From: Candidatus [Bacteroides] periocalifornicus
GTDB taxonomy: Bacteria; Bacteroidota; Bacteroidia; Bacteroidales; CAJPTX01
Assembly: GCA_001421095.1 (NCBI GenBank)
Contig: LIIK01000008.1
Coordinates: forward strand, 11,157-75,156
Reading direction: 5' to 3'
DNA: 64,000 nucleotides
The translations under genes were made by a program, and so were the position numbers. Shown here piece after piece: positions 10,591 to 18,914 of this stretch (its first letter is position 1; each line of letters begins with the position of its first letter). The notes below the pieces were generated by a model. That model searched no databases, had not been told where the DNA came from, and was given only the letters and a program-made list of their open reading frames with translations.

Positions 10591-11585
10591 GAATTAATTC
10601 TGTAGTATTGCCGCTCATTCTGGGCTGTGTATTCGTGGGGGCGTGGAGTAGAGTGCAGGCTCAGGATCCGCAGTTTACCCAGTTCTTCGCGAATCCGGTC
10701 TACATGTCCCCCTCTTATGCCGGTGCGAGTTCTGGGCATAGGGCTGTGCTGAGCTACCGTGACCAGTGGTCGATAATGCCCAACATGTATCGCACACTTT
10801 CAGCCTCGTATGATGTCAATATCGCCTCCCTTCGTTCCGGTGTAGGGGTTTTCGTGCTGGGCGATCTGGCTGGAACTGGGAATCTTGGCACAATTCTGGT
10901 AGGGGCAGTGTATTCATACTCTGTACCCTTGACCGATGTGTGGAGCTTTCGGCCTGGTATTGGATTCTACTATCGGCAGAATTCCATTAGCTATTCGAGG
11001 CTTACCTGGGGAGACCAGCTCAATACCGATCCGCCCAGTTCCACGACCATGCAACGTCCAGGGAAGCGGAGGATTTATGATATTGATGCTACGGTGTCCA
11101 TCCTGTTCCACTCTGAGAATGCCTGGGTGGGGTCTACCTGGGATCACATGCTTCGCCCAAAGGATTCTTTTTACGGAGAGGGGTCTAGGGTACCATTCCG
11201 GTTCTCCCTCTTTGGCGGGTATCGGTTTGTAATTCAGAGTCTCTACCGTAGAGGAGTCGACCAGAGCCTTTCGGTAGCGGCCAATATACGCTATCAGCAG
11301 CGATTTGCGCAGATAGATGTGGGGGGCTATTGGTTCAAGTATCCATTGCTGCTCGGCATTTGGTACAGAGGAGTACCCATGCTCAAGGGGTATTTTGGGT
11401 CTGATGCCCTAGCCTTCATGGTAGGCTTCCGTTACAATGGAATACAGGTGGCCTATAGCTACGATCTCACCGTCTCAGGACTTGGGCCTAGCTCGGGTGG
11501 TTCGCATGAGATTTCTTTGACCTACGAGGCACCCATCACGCCGAAGAAGCGTAAGTACAAAGCCCCCATTTGCCCGCCATACTAG
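10587..11585 (+). CDS. PorP/SprF-family type IX secretion membrane protein
   Basis: This 332-residue outer-membrane beta-barrel protein belongs to the PorP/SprF family. A signal peptide ends VQA before QDPQFTQFFANP, and AQDPQFTQF followed by PVYMSPSYAGA is the hallmark N-terminus of the family. The family partners one-to-one with type B T9SS cargo and is thought to capture or anchor it at the outer membrane. The ATG lies inside the last codons of the PKD gene (4-bp overlap ATGA), so the two are almost certainly translationally coupled. This makes it the dedicated partner of that adhesin rather than the core PorP of the secretion machine; that assignment is inferred from position. Confidence 0.92.
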   Translation: MRINSVVLPLILGCVFVGAWSRVQAQDPQFTQFFANPVYMSPSYAGASSGHRAVLSYRDQWSIMPNMYRTLSASYDVNIASLRSGVGVFVLGDLAGTGNLGTILVGAVYSYSVPLTDVWSFRPGIGFYYRQNSISYSRLTWGDQLNTDPPSSTTMQRPGKRRIYDIDATVSILFHSENAWVGSTWDHMLRPKDSFYGEGSRVPFRFSLFGGYRFVIQSLYRRGVDQSLSVAANIRYQQRFAQIDVGGYWFKYPLLLGIWYRGVPMLKGYFGSDALAFMVGFRYNGIQVAYSYDLTVSGLGPSSGGSHEISLTYEAPITPKKRKYKAPICPPY

Positions 11586-11608
11586 CGGCAGATTGGCATA
11601 TACACAGA

Positions 11609-11635
11609 GCCTCGCATTTTGCGGGGCTTTTTTTT
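11609..11635 (+). terminator. Rho-independent terminator of the PKD-PorP operon
   Basis: The stem GCCTCGC / GCGGGGC has one G-T pair and a short T-rich loop, and is followed by a run of eight T. It lies 24 bp after the PorP/SprF stop. Confidence 0.85.
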
Positions 11636-11680
11636 GCGGGAGCTGTTGGTTACAAGGTAAAAGGATTCTCTGCAAAACCA

Positions 11681-11832
11681 AGACCTCTGCCAAAATCACA
11701 TGAACGACGCGGCACGCCGTGTCGCTACGGTCTTCGAGAAATGGAAGTGATTGATTAAAACCTATTTATTTGCAAAAAGAGGAAAGCACTCCTGTAAAAG
11801 ATTGAACCCATACGGGACTTTTGCAGAGGTCT
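11681..11832 (-). mobile_element. MITE-like element, family 1, full copy (152 bp)
   Basis: The element begins AGACCTCTGCCAAAA and ends TTTTGCAGAGGTCT, which are terminal inverted repeats. It encloses the palindrome with arms CGACGCGGC and a stretch containing TCTTCGAGAAATGG. A second copy in the opposite orientation at 19584-19735 is also exactly 152 bp and has the same internal order. No transposase and no clear target duplication are seen. The strand is arbitrary: minus is used here for the copy that begins on the palindrome side. Confidence 0.75.
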
Positions 11833-12440
11833 CAAACCAGTAAAACGATGCGATACGTTGCTACAATCTTCGTTAGCTGCCCTACCTAGAGGGCATTTTT
11901 ATTCATAGCCTTTCAGCTTCTGTAAAGCTAGCACTAAAAGGCTTGTGGTGCAGCTCGACCATTCAGTTTTGTCCATTACGCCCCATTACGCAATTTTGTC
12001 CTTCAAGTGAAAGTGCACGTTACTATCTCGCCCCATTTGCGACGCGAAATTACGCACACCGCGATAACTAGAATGGGAATTGCCTCAAGATTATATAATA
12101 AGCTTTTAGTCAAGTTGATATAGAGCTCTAAGAGAGGAAAAATACGCATGTCATGGGAGCTGTTGCGCGCGCCGAGCCGTTGCGACGCATTCAGCATTGC
12201 GGTTGTGCTTGCTGCGACAGGGATCCTCTTGCCATTTCCCTTTTGGACGGTGGGCTGCGAGGGGGCTCTTTGGGGAATTAGGGCTATTTTCAGCATTCTC
12301 ATTCGCGCTGGTTAGCCGTATCTGATCTGATATTTTATTCTGATAATCATTACGTTGAGATGTTATTCTTTTTGTTCTGCATTGGGATGTTTGGAGCAGT
12401 GTAGGCTAAGGGATTCTTTCGTTGAGGCGTGTCTTTTCAA
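11833..12440. other. Non-coding interval with decayed repeat remnants
   Basis: I see no credible gene. The first 60 bp resemble a decayed palindrome repeat (AAACGATGCGATACG). Short strings around 11985-12000 (GCAATTTTGTCC) and 12288-12300 (TTTCAGCATTCTCATT) recur near 39360-39435, which suggests two worn copies of an unnamed element. A minus-strand open frame here has no recognisable features. Confidence 0.4.
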
Positions 12441-12449
12441 AAATCTTAC

Positions 12450-12457
12450 TACCTTTG
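12450..12457 (+). promoter_or_regulatory. -7 promoter element TACCTTTG for the ECF sigma gene
   Basis: This is an exact TAnnTTTG match about 70 bp before the sigma factor start. It matches the housekeeping-type promoter elsewhere in the window, so basal transcription is probably by the primary sigma factor. Confidence 0.65.
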
Positions 12458-12525
12458 CCGTTGTGAAACCAGCTAATCATTTCTGCCTATAGAGTACTTT
12501 TCCACAAACCAACATTGTTGAAAAC

Positions 12526-13113
12526 GTGGATATTACACAGGTAGAAAAGGACAATGCGCTGTTGATTCAGCGGTTCCTTTCTGAGGGGGATCAAGAGGCG
12601 CTCAACCTTCTGTTCTCGCGGTATAGCGGGAAGGTGTTTGCCTACCTCTATACCTCGTTGAATGATAGGAGTGTGGCCTCTGATGTGATGCAAGAGGTGT
12701 TCTGCAAGGCATTGCGTTCTATTCAGGAGGGGCGTTACGTTGACACCTATCGCTTTGAGGCGTGGCTGATGCGTATCACCCACAATGCTGCGATGGACTT
12801 CTACCGCGACCGTAGACGCACGAGGGATCTTTTTGCCGAGAGTACCCCGTCATCCGCCTTCAGTACCAGTAGCGACTATGATCCCGAGCGGGAACTTACG
12901 CTCTCGCAGTCCAAGAAGAACCTAAGGCGGCTCATTCAGAAGCTCCCCCCAGCGCAGCGGCAGGTGGTCATTATGCGCCTGTATATGGGGTTATCGTTCC
13001 AGGAGATAGCAACGCACACTGACGTGAGCATCAATACGGCCCTTGGGCGGATGCGGTATGCGCTGCTGAACATGCGTCGCTACGCAGAGCGCGATAATCT
13101 CCAGCTGGTGTAG
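12526..13113 (+). CDS. RNA polymerase ECF-type sigma factor
   Basis: This 195-residue sigma-70 family factor carries only regions 2 and 4, the ECF layout. Region 2 spans about residues 16-90, with SDVMQEVFCKAL and the AWLMRITHNAAMDFYR core. Region 4 spans about 130-185, with LPPAQRQVVIMRLYMGLSFQEIA and the helix-turn-helix VSINTALGRMRYAL. The start codon is GTG; TTG codons lie 6-9 bp upstream but match less well. There is no neighbouring anti-sigma FecR-like gene and no SusCD pair, so it is not a typical polysaccharide-locus sigma factor. Its regulon cannot be told from this window. Confidence 0.92.
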   Translation: MDITQVEKDNALLIQRFLSEGDQEALNLLFSRYSGKVFAYLYTSLNDRSVASDVMQEVFCKALRSIQEGRYVDTYRFEAWLMRITHNAAMDFYRDRRRTRDLFAESTPSSAFSTSSDYDPERELTLSQSKKNLRRLIQKLPPAQRQVVIMRLYMGLSFQEIATHTDVSINTALGRMRYALLNMRRYAERDNLQLV

Positions 13114-13324
13114 CCCTGGCAGGGCAGGAATGCGTTGGGGGCATCCACGCTCCCTCTCGTTTATCAGGCCGTTTACGGCTATTTAGTCGAGCAATAGCAT
13201 TCGGGAAATGGTTCGGCGAGCCACCTTTCTTGGGGATCTAAGGGATTCTTAAGTAGGTGTTCATTCTGCTTTTTGAACGTACAGTTCGGGTAGAATTCCA
13301 CGTTAGGTTGGGTTTTAAAAACGG

Positions 13325-13357
13325 GCAGGGTTGCGCGTAGCGACCCTGCTTTTTTTA
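13325..13357 (+). terminator. Rho-independent terminator downstream of the sigma factor gene
   Basis: A ten-pair stem starting GCAGGGTTGC closes with GCGACCCTGC around a five-base loop and is followed by eight T. It is 210 bp beyond the sigma stop codon. The stretch between them has no convincing gene, so the transcript probably has a long 3' end or a small RNA lies here. Confidence 0.75.
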
Positions 13358-13538
13358 TTTGTGTAGGCGGAGAATTAAGGAAGGGGTAATGTATCAACCT
13401 ATTGTATTCCAATTGCTAGAATCATCATTGAGCCTAGCGTATTGAGCTAGATTATCGATGTTGTGTCTCGGGTTGCCACACAGGAAAAGAGCCCGAAGAG
13501 GGGAGGTCGGCAGATTTTTCTATCCCGACTTTTTCCTA

Positions 13539-13546
13539 TACCTTTG
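13539..13546 (+). promoter_or_regulatory. -7 promoter element TACCTTTG for the DUF5606 gene
   Basis: This is an exact match to TAnnTTTG, 39 bp before the ATG at 13586. It supports that ATG over an upstream in-frame start near 13463, which would lie before the promoter. Confidence 0.7.
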
Positions 13547-13585
13547 CGCGGTTTTTGGCATTGTAATATCCAAGATTATACTGTT

Positions 13586-14071
13586 ATGGAGCTGAAAGAA
13601 GTCCTATCCATATCTGGTAAGCCAGGGCTTTACCGAATGGTAGCAAAGACCCGCGGAGGTCTGCTAGTGGAGTCGTTGCTCGATGCGAAGCGCCTTGTGG
13701 TTCCGATGTCCTCCAAAGTCAGCGCGCTGTCAGACATAGCCATATTCACCACAGAGGGGGAGGCCCCGCTGCATACCGTGTTCACAGCGGTTAAGCCGTT
13801 TCAGAAAGAGGTGGAATCCCTCGACATTAAGCGGGATGAGGAGGGGGTGAAGGCCCTTTTTGCCAAGGTGTTGCCGAATTATGCGGAGCACAAAGTGTAT
13901 CCAGAGGTCATGCGTAAGGTATTCAAGTGGTTTCTCCTCCTTACGCAGCAGGGGATGGACGAGTTTACACCGTCAGCTGACGAATCGGCAACTGATTCTG
14001 GGGCTAGTGGGCAGAGCGCAGAGCCAGCGGCAGGCAAAGCTGGGGCAGAATCGCCTGCTGATGCCGACTAA
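13586..14071 (+). CDS. DUF5606 domain protein of unknown function
   Basis: This 161-residue cytoplasmic protein begins MELKEVLSISGKPGLYRMV and continues with TRGGLLVESLLD, the pattern of the Bacteroidetes-specific DUF5606 family. The conserved part covers about the first 130 residues. The tail after KVFKWFLLL is low-complexity, rich in Ala, Ser, Glu and Asp, and probably disordered. An upstream in-frame extension was rejected because it would start before the promoter and add no conserved sequence. No function is known to me. It precedes an antiporter gene by 49 bp on the same strand. Confidence 0.85.
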   Translation: MELKEVLSISGKPGLYRMVAKTRGGLLVESLLDAKRLVVPMSSKVSALSDIAIFTTEGEAPLHTVFTAVKPFQKEVESLDIKRDEEGVKALFAKVLPNYAEHKVYPEVMRKVFKWFLLLTQQGMDEFTPSADESATDSGASGQSAEPAAGKAGAESPADAD

Positions 14072-14120
14072 GAGCGATAGTTAACGATAGTGCAACCATA
14101 AATATTTTACGCATTTGGCC

Positions 14121-15425
14121 ATGGACATTCCGATTTCGGGGTGGTTACTCCTCCCCTTTGTGCTCATGCTGCTCACTATAGCCGTAGCCCCGTTGGTGGC
14201 AGAGCATTGGTGGGAGAGTAACCGAAACAAGCTTATTGTCTCGCTTGTGCTGGGTGTTCCTACTGCTATCATACTCTGCCGCATGGGGTTATCCCATAAT
14301 CTAGAGCATCAGCTGGTGTTTGACTATATACCGTTTATCGTCCTGCTCTTGGGGCTTTTTACCACCACAGGCGGAATTAAGCTAAGTGGCGATATTCGGG
14401 CCACGCCCGCCGTAAACACCCTGTTCTTGGCCATAGGGGCCGTGTTGGCCAGCTTTATGGGAACTACAGGCGCCTCCATGCTCCTGATTCGCCCCGTGCT
14501 GGCCACCAATCGGCAGCGTCGGTTTACCGTGCATACCGTGCTGTTTTTCATAGCCATCGTCTCCAATGCGGGGGGGATACTTACTCCCCTTGGCGATCCG
14601 CCCCTCTTCCTGCTCTACCTGCGGGGTGCACCCTTTACGTGGTTTTTCCACCTGATTCCCGAGTGGCTTACGGTGAATGTCTTGCTGCTGGCGATCTACT
14701 ATATTTTTGATAGCGTGCAGTACCGCAAGGAGTCAAAGGTCAATCTGCAGAAAGATGTGGCGGAGAAGCAACCCTTACGCCTTACTGGGTGCATCAATTT
14801 TGTGTGGTTGCTGGGCGTGATACTCGCAGTGGCATTTATGAATGAGCAGTATTTCCCCTTCATGAAAGATCCCGTTACAGGAGTCAACACCTACTGGATG
14901 TTCCTACGCGAGGGGATGATACTGCTCATGGTAGTAGCATCGCTGCTGACCACCAAGAAATCGGTGCGCGAGGCCAATCAATTCACCTGGGGCCCTGTGG
15001 TAGAGGTTGCGTTCCTATTCGTGGGGATCTTCACCACCATGGTGCCCGCATTGCTCTACCTTCAGCAGCATGCGCAGGCACTGGGGCTTACGAAGCCGAT
15101 ACACTTCTTCTTCGCTACGGGTGCGCTCTCAGGATTCCTAGACAATGCCCCCACCGCGCTCGCATTCCATTCATTGGCCATGGGGTTACCTACCAATGTG
15201 CCTGAGATTGCGGGGATTACCGTGCCATTGCTCAAGGCTATCTCGCTGGGCGCAGTGCTTTTCGGCTCGATGACCTACATTGGCAATGGCCCGAATTTCA
15301 TGGTGAAGGCCATCGCGGAGAGCAGCGGTATCAAGATGCCAGACTTCTTCAAGTACATGTACAAATTCTCCCTCATCATCCTGCTTCCGATTTTTGCCTT
15401 GGTGGCAGTGATATTCTTGCTCTAG
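14121..15425 (+). CDS. nhaD: NhaD-type sodium:proton antiporter
   Basis: This is a polytopic inner-membrane protein of about 434 residues in the NhaD branch of the ion-transporter superfamily that includes ArsB and SLC13 carriers. It should exchange sodium for protons for pH and salt homeostasis. It shows about a dozen hydrophobic segments, the motif FMGTTGASMLLIRP in the first half, SNAGGILTPLGDPPLFLLYLRG in the middle, and the matching FLDNAPTALAFHSLA in the second half. These are the two inverted-repeat hairpins of the fold. ATG at 14121 is preferred to a TTG six bases upstream. A terminator follows at 15465. Confidence 0.9.
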   Translation: MDIPISGWLLLPFVLMLLTIAVAPLVAEHWWESNRNKLIVSLVLGVPTAIILCRMGLSHNLEHQLVFDYIPFIVLLLGLFTTTGGIKLSGDIRATPAVNTLFLAIGAVLASFMGTTGASMLLIRPVLATNRQRRFTVHTVLFFIAIVSNAGGILTPLGDPPLFLLYLRGAPFTWFFHLIPEWLTVNVLLLAIYYIFDSVQYRKESKVNLQKDVAEKQPLRLTGCINFVWLLGVILAVAFMNEQYFPFMKDPVTGVNTYWMFLREGMILLMVVASLLTTKKSVREANQFTWGPVVEVAFLFVGIFTTMVPALLYLQQHAQALGLTKPIHFFFATGALSGFLDNAPTALAFHSLAMGLPTNVPEIAGITVPLLKAISLGAVLFGSMTYIGNGPNFMVKAIAESSGIKMPDFFKYMYKFSLIILLPIFALVAVIFLL

Positions 15426-15464
15426 CCGAGGGCTAATTTTGTAGGGAGTATAGCGAGTATTTAC

Positions 15465-15497
15465 GGCGCGGGGGCGGTATGCCTCCGCGCCTTTTTT
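15465..15497 (+). terminator. Rho-independent terminator after nhaD
   Basis: A ten-pair stem starting GGCGCGGGGG and closing CCTCCGCGCC, with one mismatch and a seven-base loop, is followed by six T. It sits 40 bp after the antiporter stop. Confidence 0.85.
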
Positions 15498-15605
15498 ATG
15501 CCTCTGCAAGATCCACATTTCCACCAATTGCCGAGCTTTCTATCGCGTTCTTGGTAGGGGTGCCGCTGTAGGGGCTTTACCGCACGCTGCTGTATGCGTT
15601 TTATC

Positions 15606-15827
15606 ACGACGCGGCGCGCCGCGTCGCTACGTCCTTCGGGGAACGGGAGAATAGGTTTTAAACCACCGCATTCCAAAGGGTGACCGCGGCAAAAGGCCCG
15701 TATGGGTTCAATCTTTATGGGGCTTTCCCCTTCTTTCGGGTAAACAGGTTTCAATCACGCAATCCCATTTCTCGAAGACCGTAGCGACGCGGCGTGCCGC
15801 GTCGTTTACGTAGGCGATGTAGGGTCT
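15606..15827 (+). repeat. Composite repeat: 75-bp palindrome module plus family-1 MITE
   Basis: It starts with ACGACGCGGCGCGCCGCGTC, continues through CTTCGGGGAACGGGAGAATAGG, then a decayed family-1 TIR at 15681 (TGACCGCGGCAAAAGG). It runs through CATTTCTCGAAGACCGTAGC and the second palindrome (to 15805), ending near a worn GGGTCT at 15827. The same module order is found at 24563, 30334, 30695 and 30939, and inverted at 22759-22983. Confidence 0.7.
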
Positions 15828-15847
15828 TTTGATGGACATCGATTTTG

Positions 15848-15950
15848 TGGACTCGGTAGGGGCGGTGCTGTAGGGGCGGGCCGCGAGTTGCCCGCCCACC
15901 CTCGAATGCCCGCCCAAACAGAGCAGCGAGAGTCCCCGACGGGCTCTCGG
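15848..15950. repeat. G+C-rich dispersed repeat (linker family)
   Basis: The string GGTAGGGGCGGTGCTGTAGG is followed by GGGCGGGC and GAGTTGCCCGCCCACCC. Close copies lie at 31190-31265, inverted at 19740-19805, and looser ones at 22630-22725 and 27880-27945. It is non-coding, and its copies usually sit next to palindrome repeats. Confidence 0.6.
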
Positions 15951-15952
15951 GC

Positions 15953-16078
15953 GTTTGTAGCGACGTGGCGTGCCGCGTCGCGATTCCAAATGAGCCGCGT
16001 TGCGGTTATTAATGCCGCATCACAGTTCTTATAATGCCGCGTCGCGATTCTAAGCGTGCCGCATCATTTACATGGCTG
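15953..16078. repeat. Degenerate tandem array of about 22-bp palindrome-derived units
   Basis: It starts GTAGCGACGTGGCGTGCCGC and then repeats GCCGCGTCGCGATT-like units (GCCGCGTTGCGGTT, GCCGCATCACAGTT, GCCGCGTCGCGATT, GCCGCATC) separated by AT-rich 6-10 bp pieces. The same kind of array occurs at 20622, 24297, 31762, 37180 and 61320. Confidence 0.6.
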
Positions 16079-16165
16079 TGTAGGAATAAAATCGGTTGTC
16101 GGGCGTTTTTCTATTGAGTTGCCTGGGGGTGCGGTTTTTGTGCATAATCAAATAGAATGTGACTC

Positions 16166-17251
16166 ATGAAAAACAGCTTAAACCTTGCTATTCTCTTGGT
16201 TTTTGTTCTCCTGCTTTCGGGGTGTGTAGGGCGCAGGGGGCGCACCTGGCCATTGGAGCAGATGCCAACAGGCCCCTCAGACTATACCGTTTACTTCCTG
16301 CCGCAAAATGTGGTTCAGCTGCAGTTCACCCTACTGCGGCATAGGCATACGGCAGGGCCTTACGCAGCGTACCAGGGGCAGCTCCTTGGAGTAGAGCCCG
16401 CATCTACTCCCGTGGTGCGGTACGCCATAGGGGCCGTGCAGCTCCGTACTAGGGTGGCGCCCGACCTTGCCCATCCTATAGCCGCCCGGGTGCCCAGGAA
16501 CTGCCCGCTGTTCCTCCGTATGCTGAAGGGGGGCTACCTAGTGCCGGCCAATGCAGACCGGCAGCCCTCTGAGGCGGCGAACCTGCCCGATGGCGAGCGG
16601 GAGTCCCAACCCCTCTTTGTCGATCTTTCCGTTCAGCCGTTCATAGACGATCAGCGGAATATATTCTACTCTGTGGTAGAGCAGGATAGCGCATTGGTAC
16701 GAGTGCCAGTGCAGCGGACCGTTACGGTTCAGCGCACGCTGCAGGAGAAGGCGAAGCAGGCCGCCGACCTGATATTCTCCCTGCGCAAAAAGCGAATCGA
16801 TCTTATTTCAGGAGAGGTAGATCTCTCCAATTCGCCCGGCACCCTCCCGGTGATGCTTGCCGAAATCGCGAGGCTGGAGGAGGCCTACCTCTCGCTCTTC
16901 ATTGGGCGAGATGTCACAGATACCCTACGCGTTGACTATGAGGTAACCCCGCAGCCCGGGCAAACGATTACCATCCCATGCCGATTCTCGCCCGAGCGTG
17001 GCGTGGTGCCAGCCTCCGAGTTTGGGGCGAAGCCCATCACGCTGTCCATTACGCCGGGGGCGCAGTCCGATTCGGCAGCCCACCATCTCCGTCCTGTTGC
17101 GGGGCGTTTCTACTACCGAGTGGCCGCCCCCGTGGAGTACACGCTCTCGCTGGAGGGGCAGCACCTCCTGCAGGGCCAGTTGTATCTTGCCCAGTTCGGG
17201 CGCGTGATGACCCTCCCGCTGGCGACTAGCAGGCTGGGCCGATGCAAGTAG
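16166..17251 (+). CDS. DUF4831 family lipoprotein
   Basis: This 361-residue envelope protein has a lipoprotein signal peptide: basic start, hydrophobic stretch, then the lipobox LLSGC with the lipidated Cys at residue 20. The mature part begins its conserved region with DYTVYFLPQNVVQLQFTLLR and AGPYAAYQGQLLGV, the pattern of the Bacteroidetes DUF4831 family. The region near residues 185-245 with TLQEKAKQAADLIFSLRKKRIDLISGE is also conserved. The function is unknown; the location is inferred to be the outer-membrane periplasmic face or cell surface. It stands alone between a repeat cluster and the amidohydrolase gene. The start is supported by the complete signal peptide. Confidence 0.85.
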   Translation: MKNSLNLAILLVFVLLLSGCVGRRGRTWPLEQMPTGPSDYTVYFLPQNVVQLQFTLLRHRHTAGPYAAYQGQLLGVEPASTPVVRYAIGAVQLRTRVAPDLAHPIAARVPRNCPLFLRMLKGGYLVPANADRQPSEAANLPDGERESQPLFVDLSVQPFIDDQRNIFYSVVEQDSALVRVPVQRTVTVQRTLQEKAKQAADLIFSLRKKRIDLISGEVDLSNSPGTLPVMLAEIARLEEAYLSLFIGRDVTDTLRVDYEVTPQPGQTITIPCRFSPERGVVPASEFGAKPITLSITPGAQSDSAAHHLRPVAGRFYYRVAAPVEYTLSLEGQHLLQGQLYLAQFGRVMTLPLATSRLGRCK

Positions 17252-17507
17252 AACGGCCGATTTGCCATTGGGGGCAGGCAGAGTTTTGTAGGAAGTCAGG
17301 CTTGAGAGGGTTGGAGCCCATTAGAAAACAGCCCGGGGAGCACGGCGAAATGTACCCACGCCTTCCATTGTAGAGTTGCCCTTTTCCCTTTCAAAGTTAA
17401 AAATCTTTAGCCAATCGCGCCCAATTACCGCAGGCGTAACGGAGCGACGTGCAGAGAGTCGTTTAACAGAGATTCGCAGAGGTCTTGTAATACCATTTCT
17501 ATTGATC

Positions 17508-18683
17508 ATGCCCATTCCGCAGTCCATTTTTCGCTACGCGCAGGCCGTGCGGCGCCGTGTGCATGCCCACCCAGAGCTCTCTGCGCAGGAGTGGCATACC
17601 GCCTCCTACTTGCAGGCAGAGCTCGAGGCGTTGGGGTGGAGCCTGGTTACCATTCCTGATACCCCTAGCTTTCTCGCGGTGTGGAATCCTAGAGGCGAGC
17701 GCTTTATTGGCTACCGTGCCGAACTCGATGCGCTCCCCATAGCCGAGGCTACAGACCTGCCCTACGCCAGCGAAAATGCAGGAATCATGCATGCCTGCGG
17801 GCATGATATGCACATGGCCATCGCTATGGGGTTGGCCAAGATGCTCGCCGAGGGCAGCGCGATATTGCCCACCGGGGACGATACCGCATCTTACGGCGTG
17901 GTGCTGGTGTTTGAATCGTCTGAGGAGCTTCTCCCCGGGGGGGCGCCTGCCATATTGTCCAGCTCAGAATTCGCCCGCTACCGCCCCCAGTCTATTTTCG
18001 CCTTCCACGCCGATCCATCGCTCGCCACGGGGCAGATAGGGTTTCACCCAGGGCCATTCATGGCATCGTGCGATGAGCTCTACATTACCGTGTCGGGGCA
18101 GGGTGGGCATGGCGCCATGCCGCATCTTACCACCGATCCAGTGCTGGCCGCAGCGCAAGTGATAGTGGCGCTGCAGGCCGTGAGGGCGCGCATGCTGCCG
18201 CCTTTCACCCCGAGCGTGCTCACCATAGGCAGAGTAGAGGCGTTGGGGGCGACGAACGTGATACCCCACCAGGTGAAGATGCAGGGAACTTTCCGCACGC
18301 ATGACGAGGAGGTGCGTAGGCAGGCGCACGCGCGCATTGCCACCGTGGCAGAGCGGGTGGCAGAATCAATGGGCAATACCGCCCAGGTTGAGATACGGCA
18401 TGGGTACCCCGTGCTGGTGAATGCGCCGGAGCTTTGCCAGTCTGTAAGGCAGATGCTCAGTGCCGAGTGCGAGAATGCCGAGTGCGTGGAGGTGCCAATG
18501 CGCATGACGGCTGACGATTTTGCCTACTATGCCCAGCAGATTCCCGGGCTTTACCTTCGCCTGGGAGTGGGGGTAGGGGCAGGGCTGCACACCTCGGCCT
18601 TCAGCCCCGACGAGCAGGCGCTGGGGGTGGCGCTCTCAGCCCTGCAAGTACTGTGCCGCCACCCAGAGCGCTGGGGGAGTTAG
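17508..18683 (+). CDS. M20-family metallo-amidohydrolase
   Basis: This 391-residue zinc peptidase-fold amidohydrolase belongs to the M20/M40 group that includes hippurate and N-acyl amino acid hydrolases. It shows RRRVHAHPELSAQE near the N-terminus, then the metal-binding HACGHDMHMA around residue 97, and the EE pair in ESSEELLPGGA that supplies the general base and a ligand. The dimerisation domain contains GQGGHGAMPH and a late MRMTADDFAYYAQQIPGLYLRLGVG. The exact amide substrate is not predictable. ATG at 17508 is chosen because upstream codons in frame are not conserved-looking and overlap a MITE-end remnant (GCAGAGGTCT at 17477-17486). Confidence 0.9.
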   Translation: MPIPQSIFRYAQAVRRRVHAHPELSAQEWHTASYLQAELEALGWSLVTIPDTPSFLAVWNPRGERFIGYRAELDALPIAEATDLPYASENAGIMHACGHDMHMAIAMGLAKMLAEGSAILPTGDDTASYGVVLVFESSEELLPGGAPAILSSSEFARYRPQSIFAFHADPSLATGQIGFHPGPFMASCDELYITVSGQGGHGAMPHLTTDPVLAAAQVIVALQAVRARMLPPFTPSVLTIGRVEALGATNVIPHQVKMQGTFRTHDEEVRRQAHARIATVAERVAESMGNTAQVEIRHGYPVLVNAPELCQSVRQMLSAECENAECVEVPMRMTADDFAYYAQQIPGLYLRLGVGVGAGLHTSAFSPDEQALGVALSALQVLCRHPERWGS

Positions 18684-18734
18684 GCGGTCCAGGGAGGGAT
18701 GGTGGAGCGCGGGTGAACGGTGCCAACCAACCTT

Positions 18735-18765
18735 TTTGCCCAGTGTGAAAATATTTGTAGCTTTG
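18735..18765 (+). promoter_or_regulatory. Full -33/-7 promoter for the MarC-family gene
   Basis: TTTG at 18735-18738 and TAGCTTTG at 18758-18765 are separated by 19 bp, the expected Bacteroidetes spacing. The start codon is about 150 bp downstream, so the mRNA should have a long leader. Confidence 0.7.
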
Positions 18766-18914
18766 CAGCCTGATTTTCCGCCAAGAGAGCTGAATGCAAC
18801 GCAAGGAGGCATCGCACCCCACAATGCGCCACCCGTGCAGGCCGTGATTGGTTGAGAATCCTGAAAATTCGAATAGGTAGTTAAAGGCTCATTTTTACAT
18901 TCTTGCAATTCGCC

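Noticed and set aside
17376..17507. N-terminal extension of the M20 amidohydrolase
   Set aside because: The 44 extra codons run through a MITE-end remnant and do not resemble the family; ATG 17508 begins right before the conserved RYAQAVRRRVHAHPE block.
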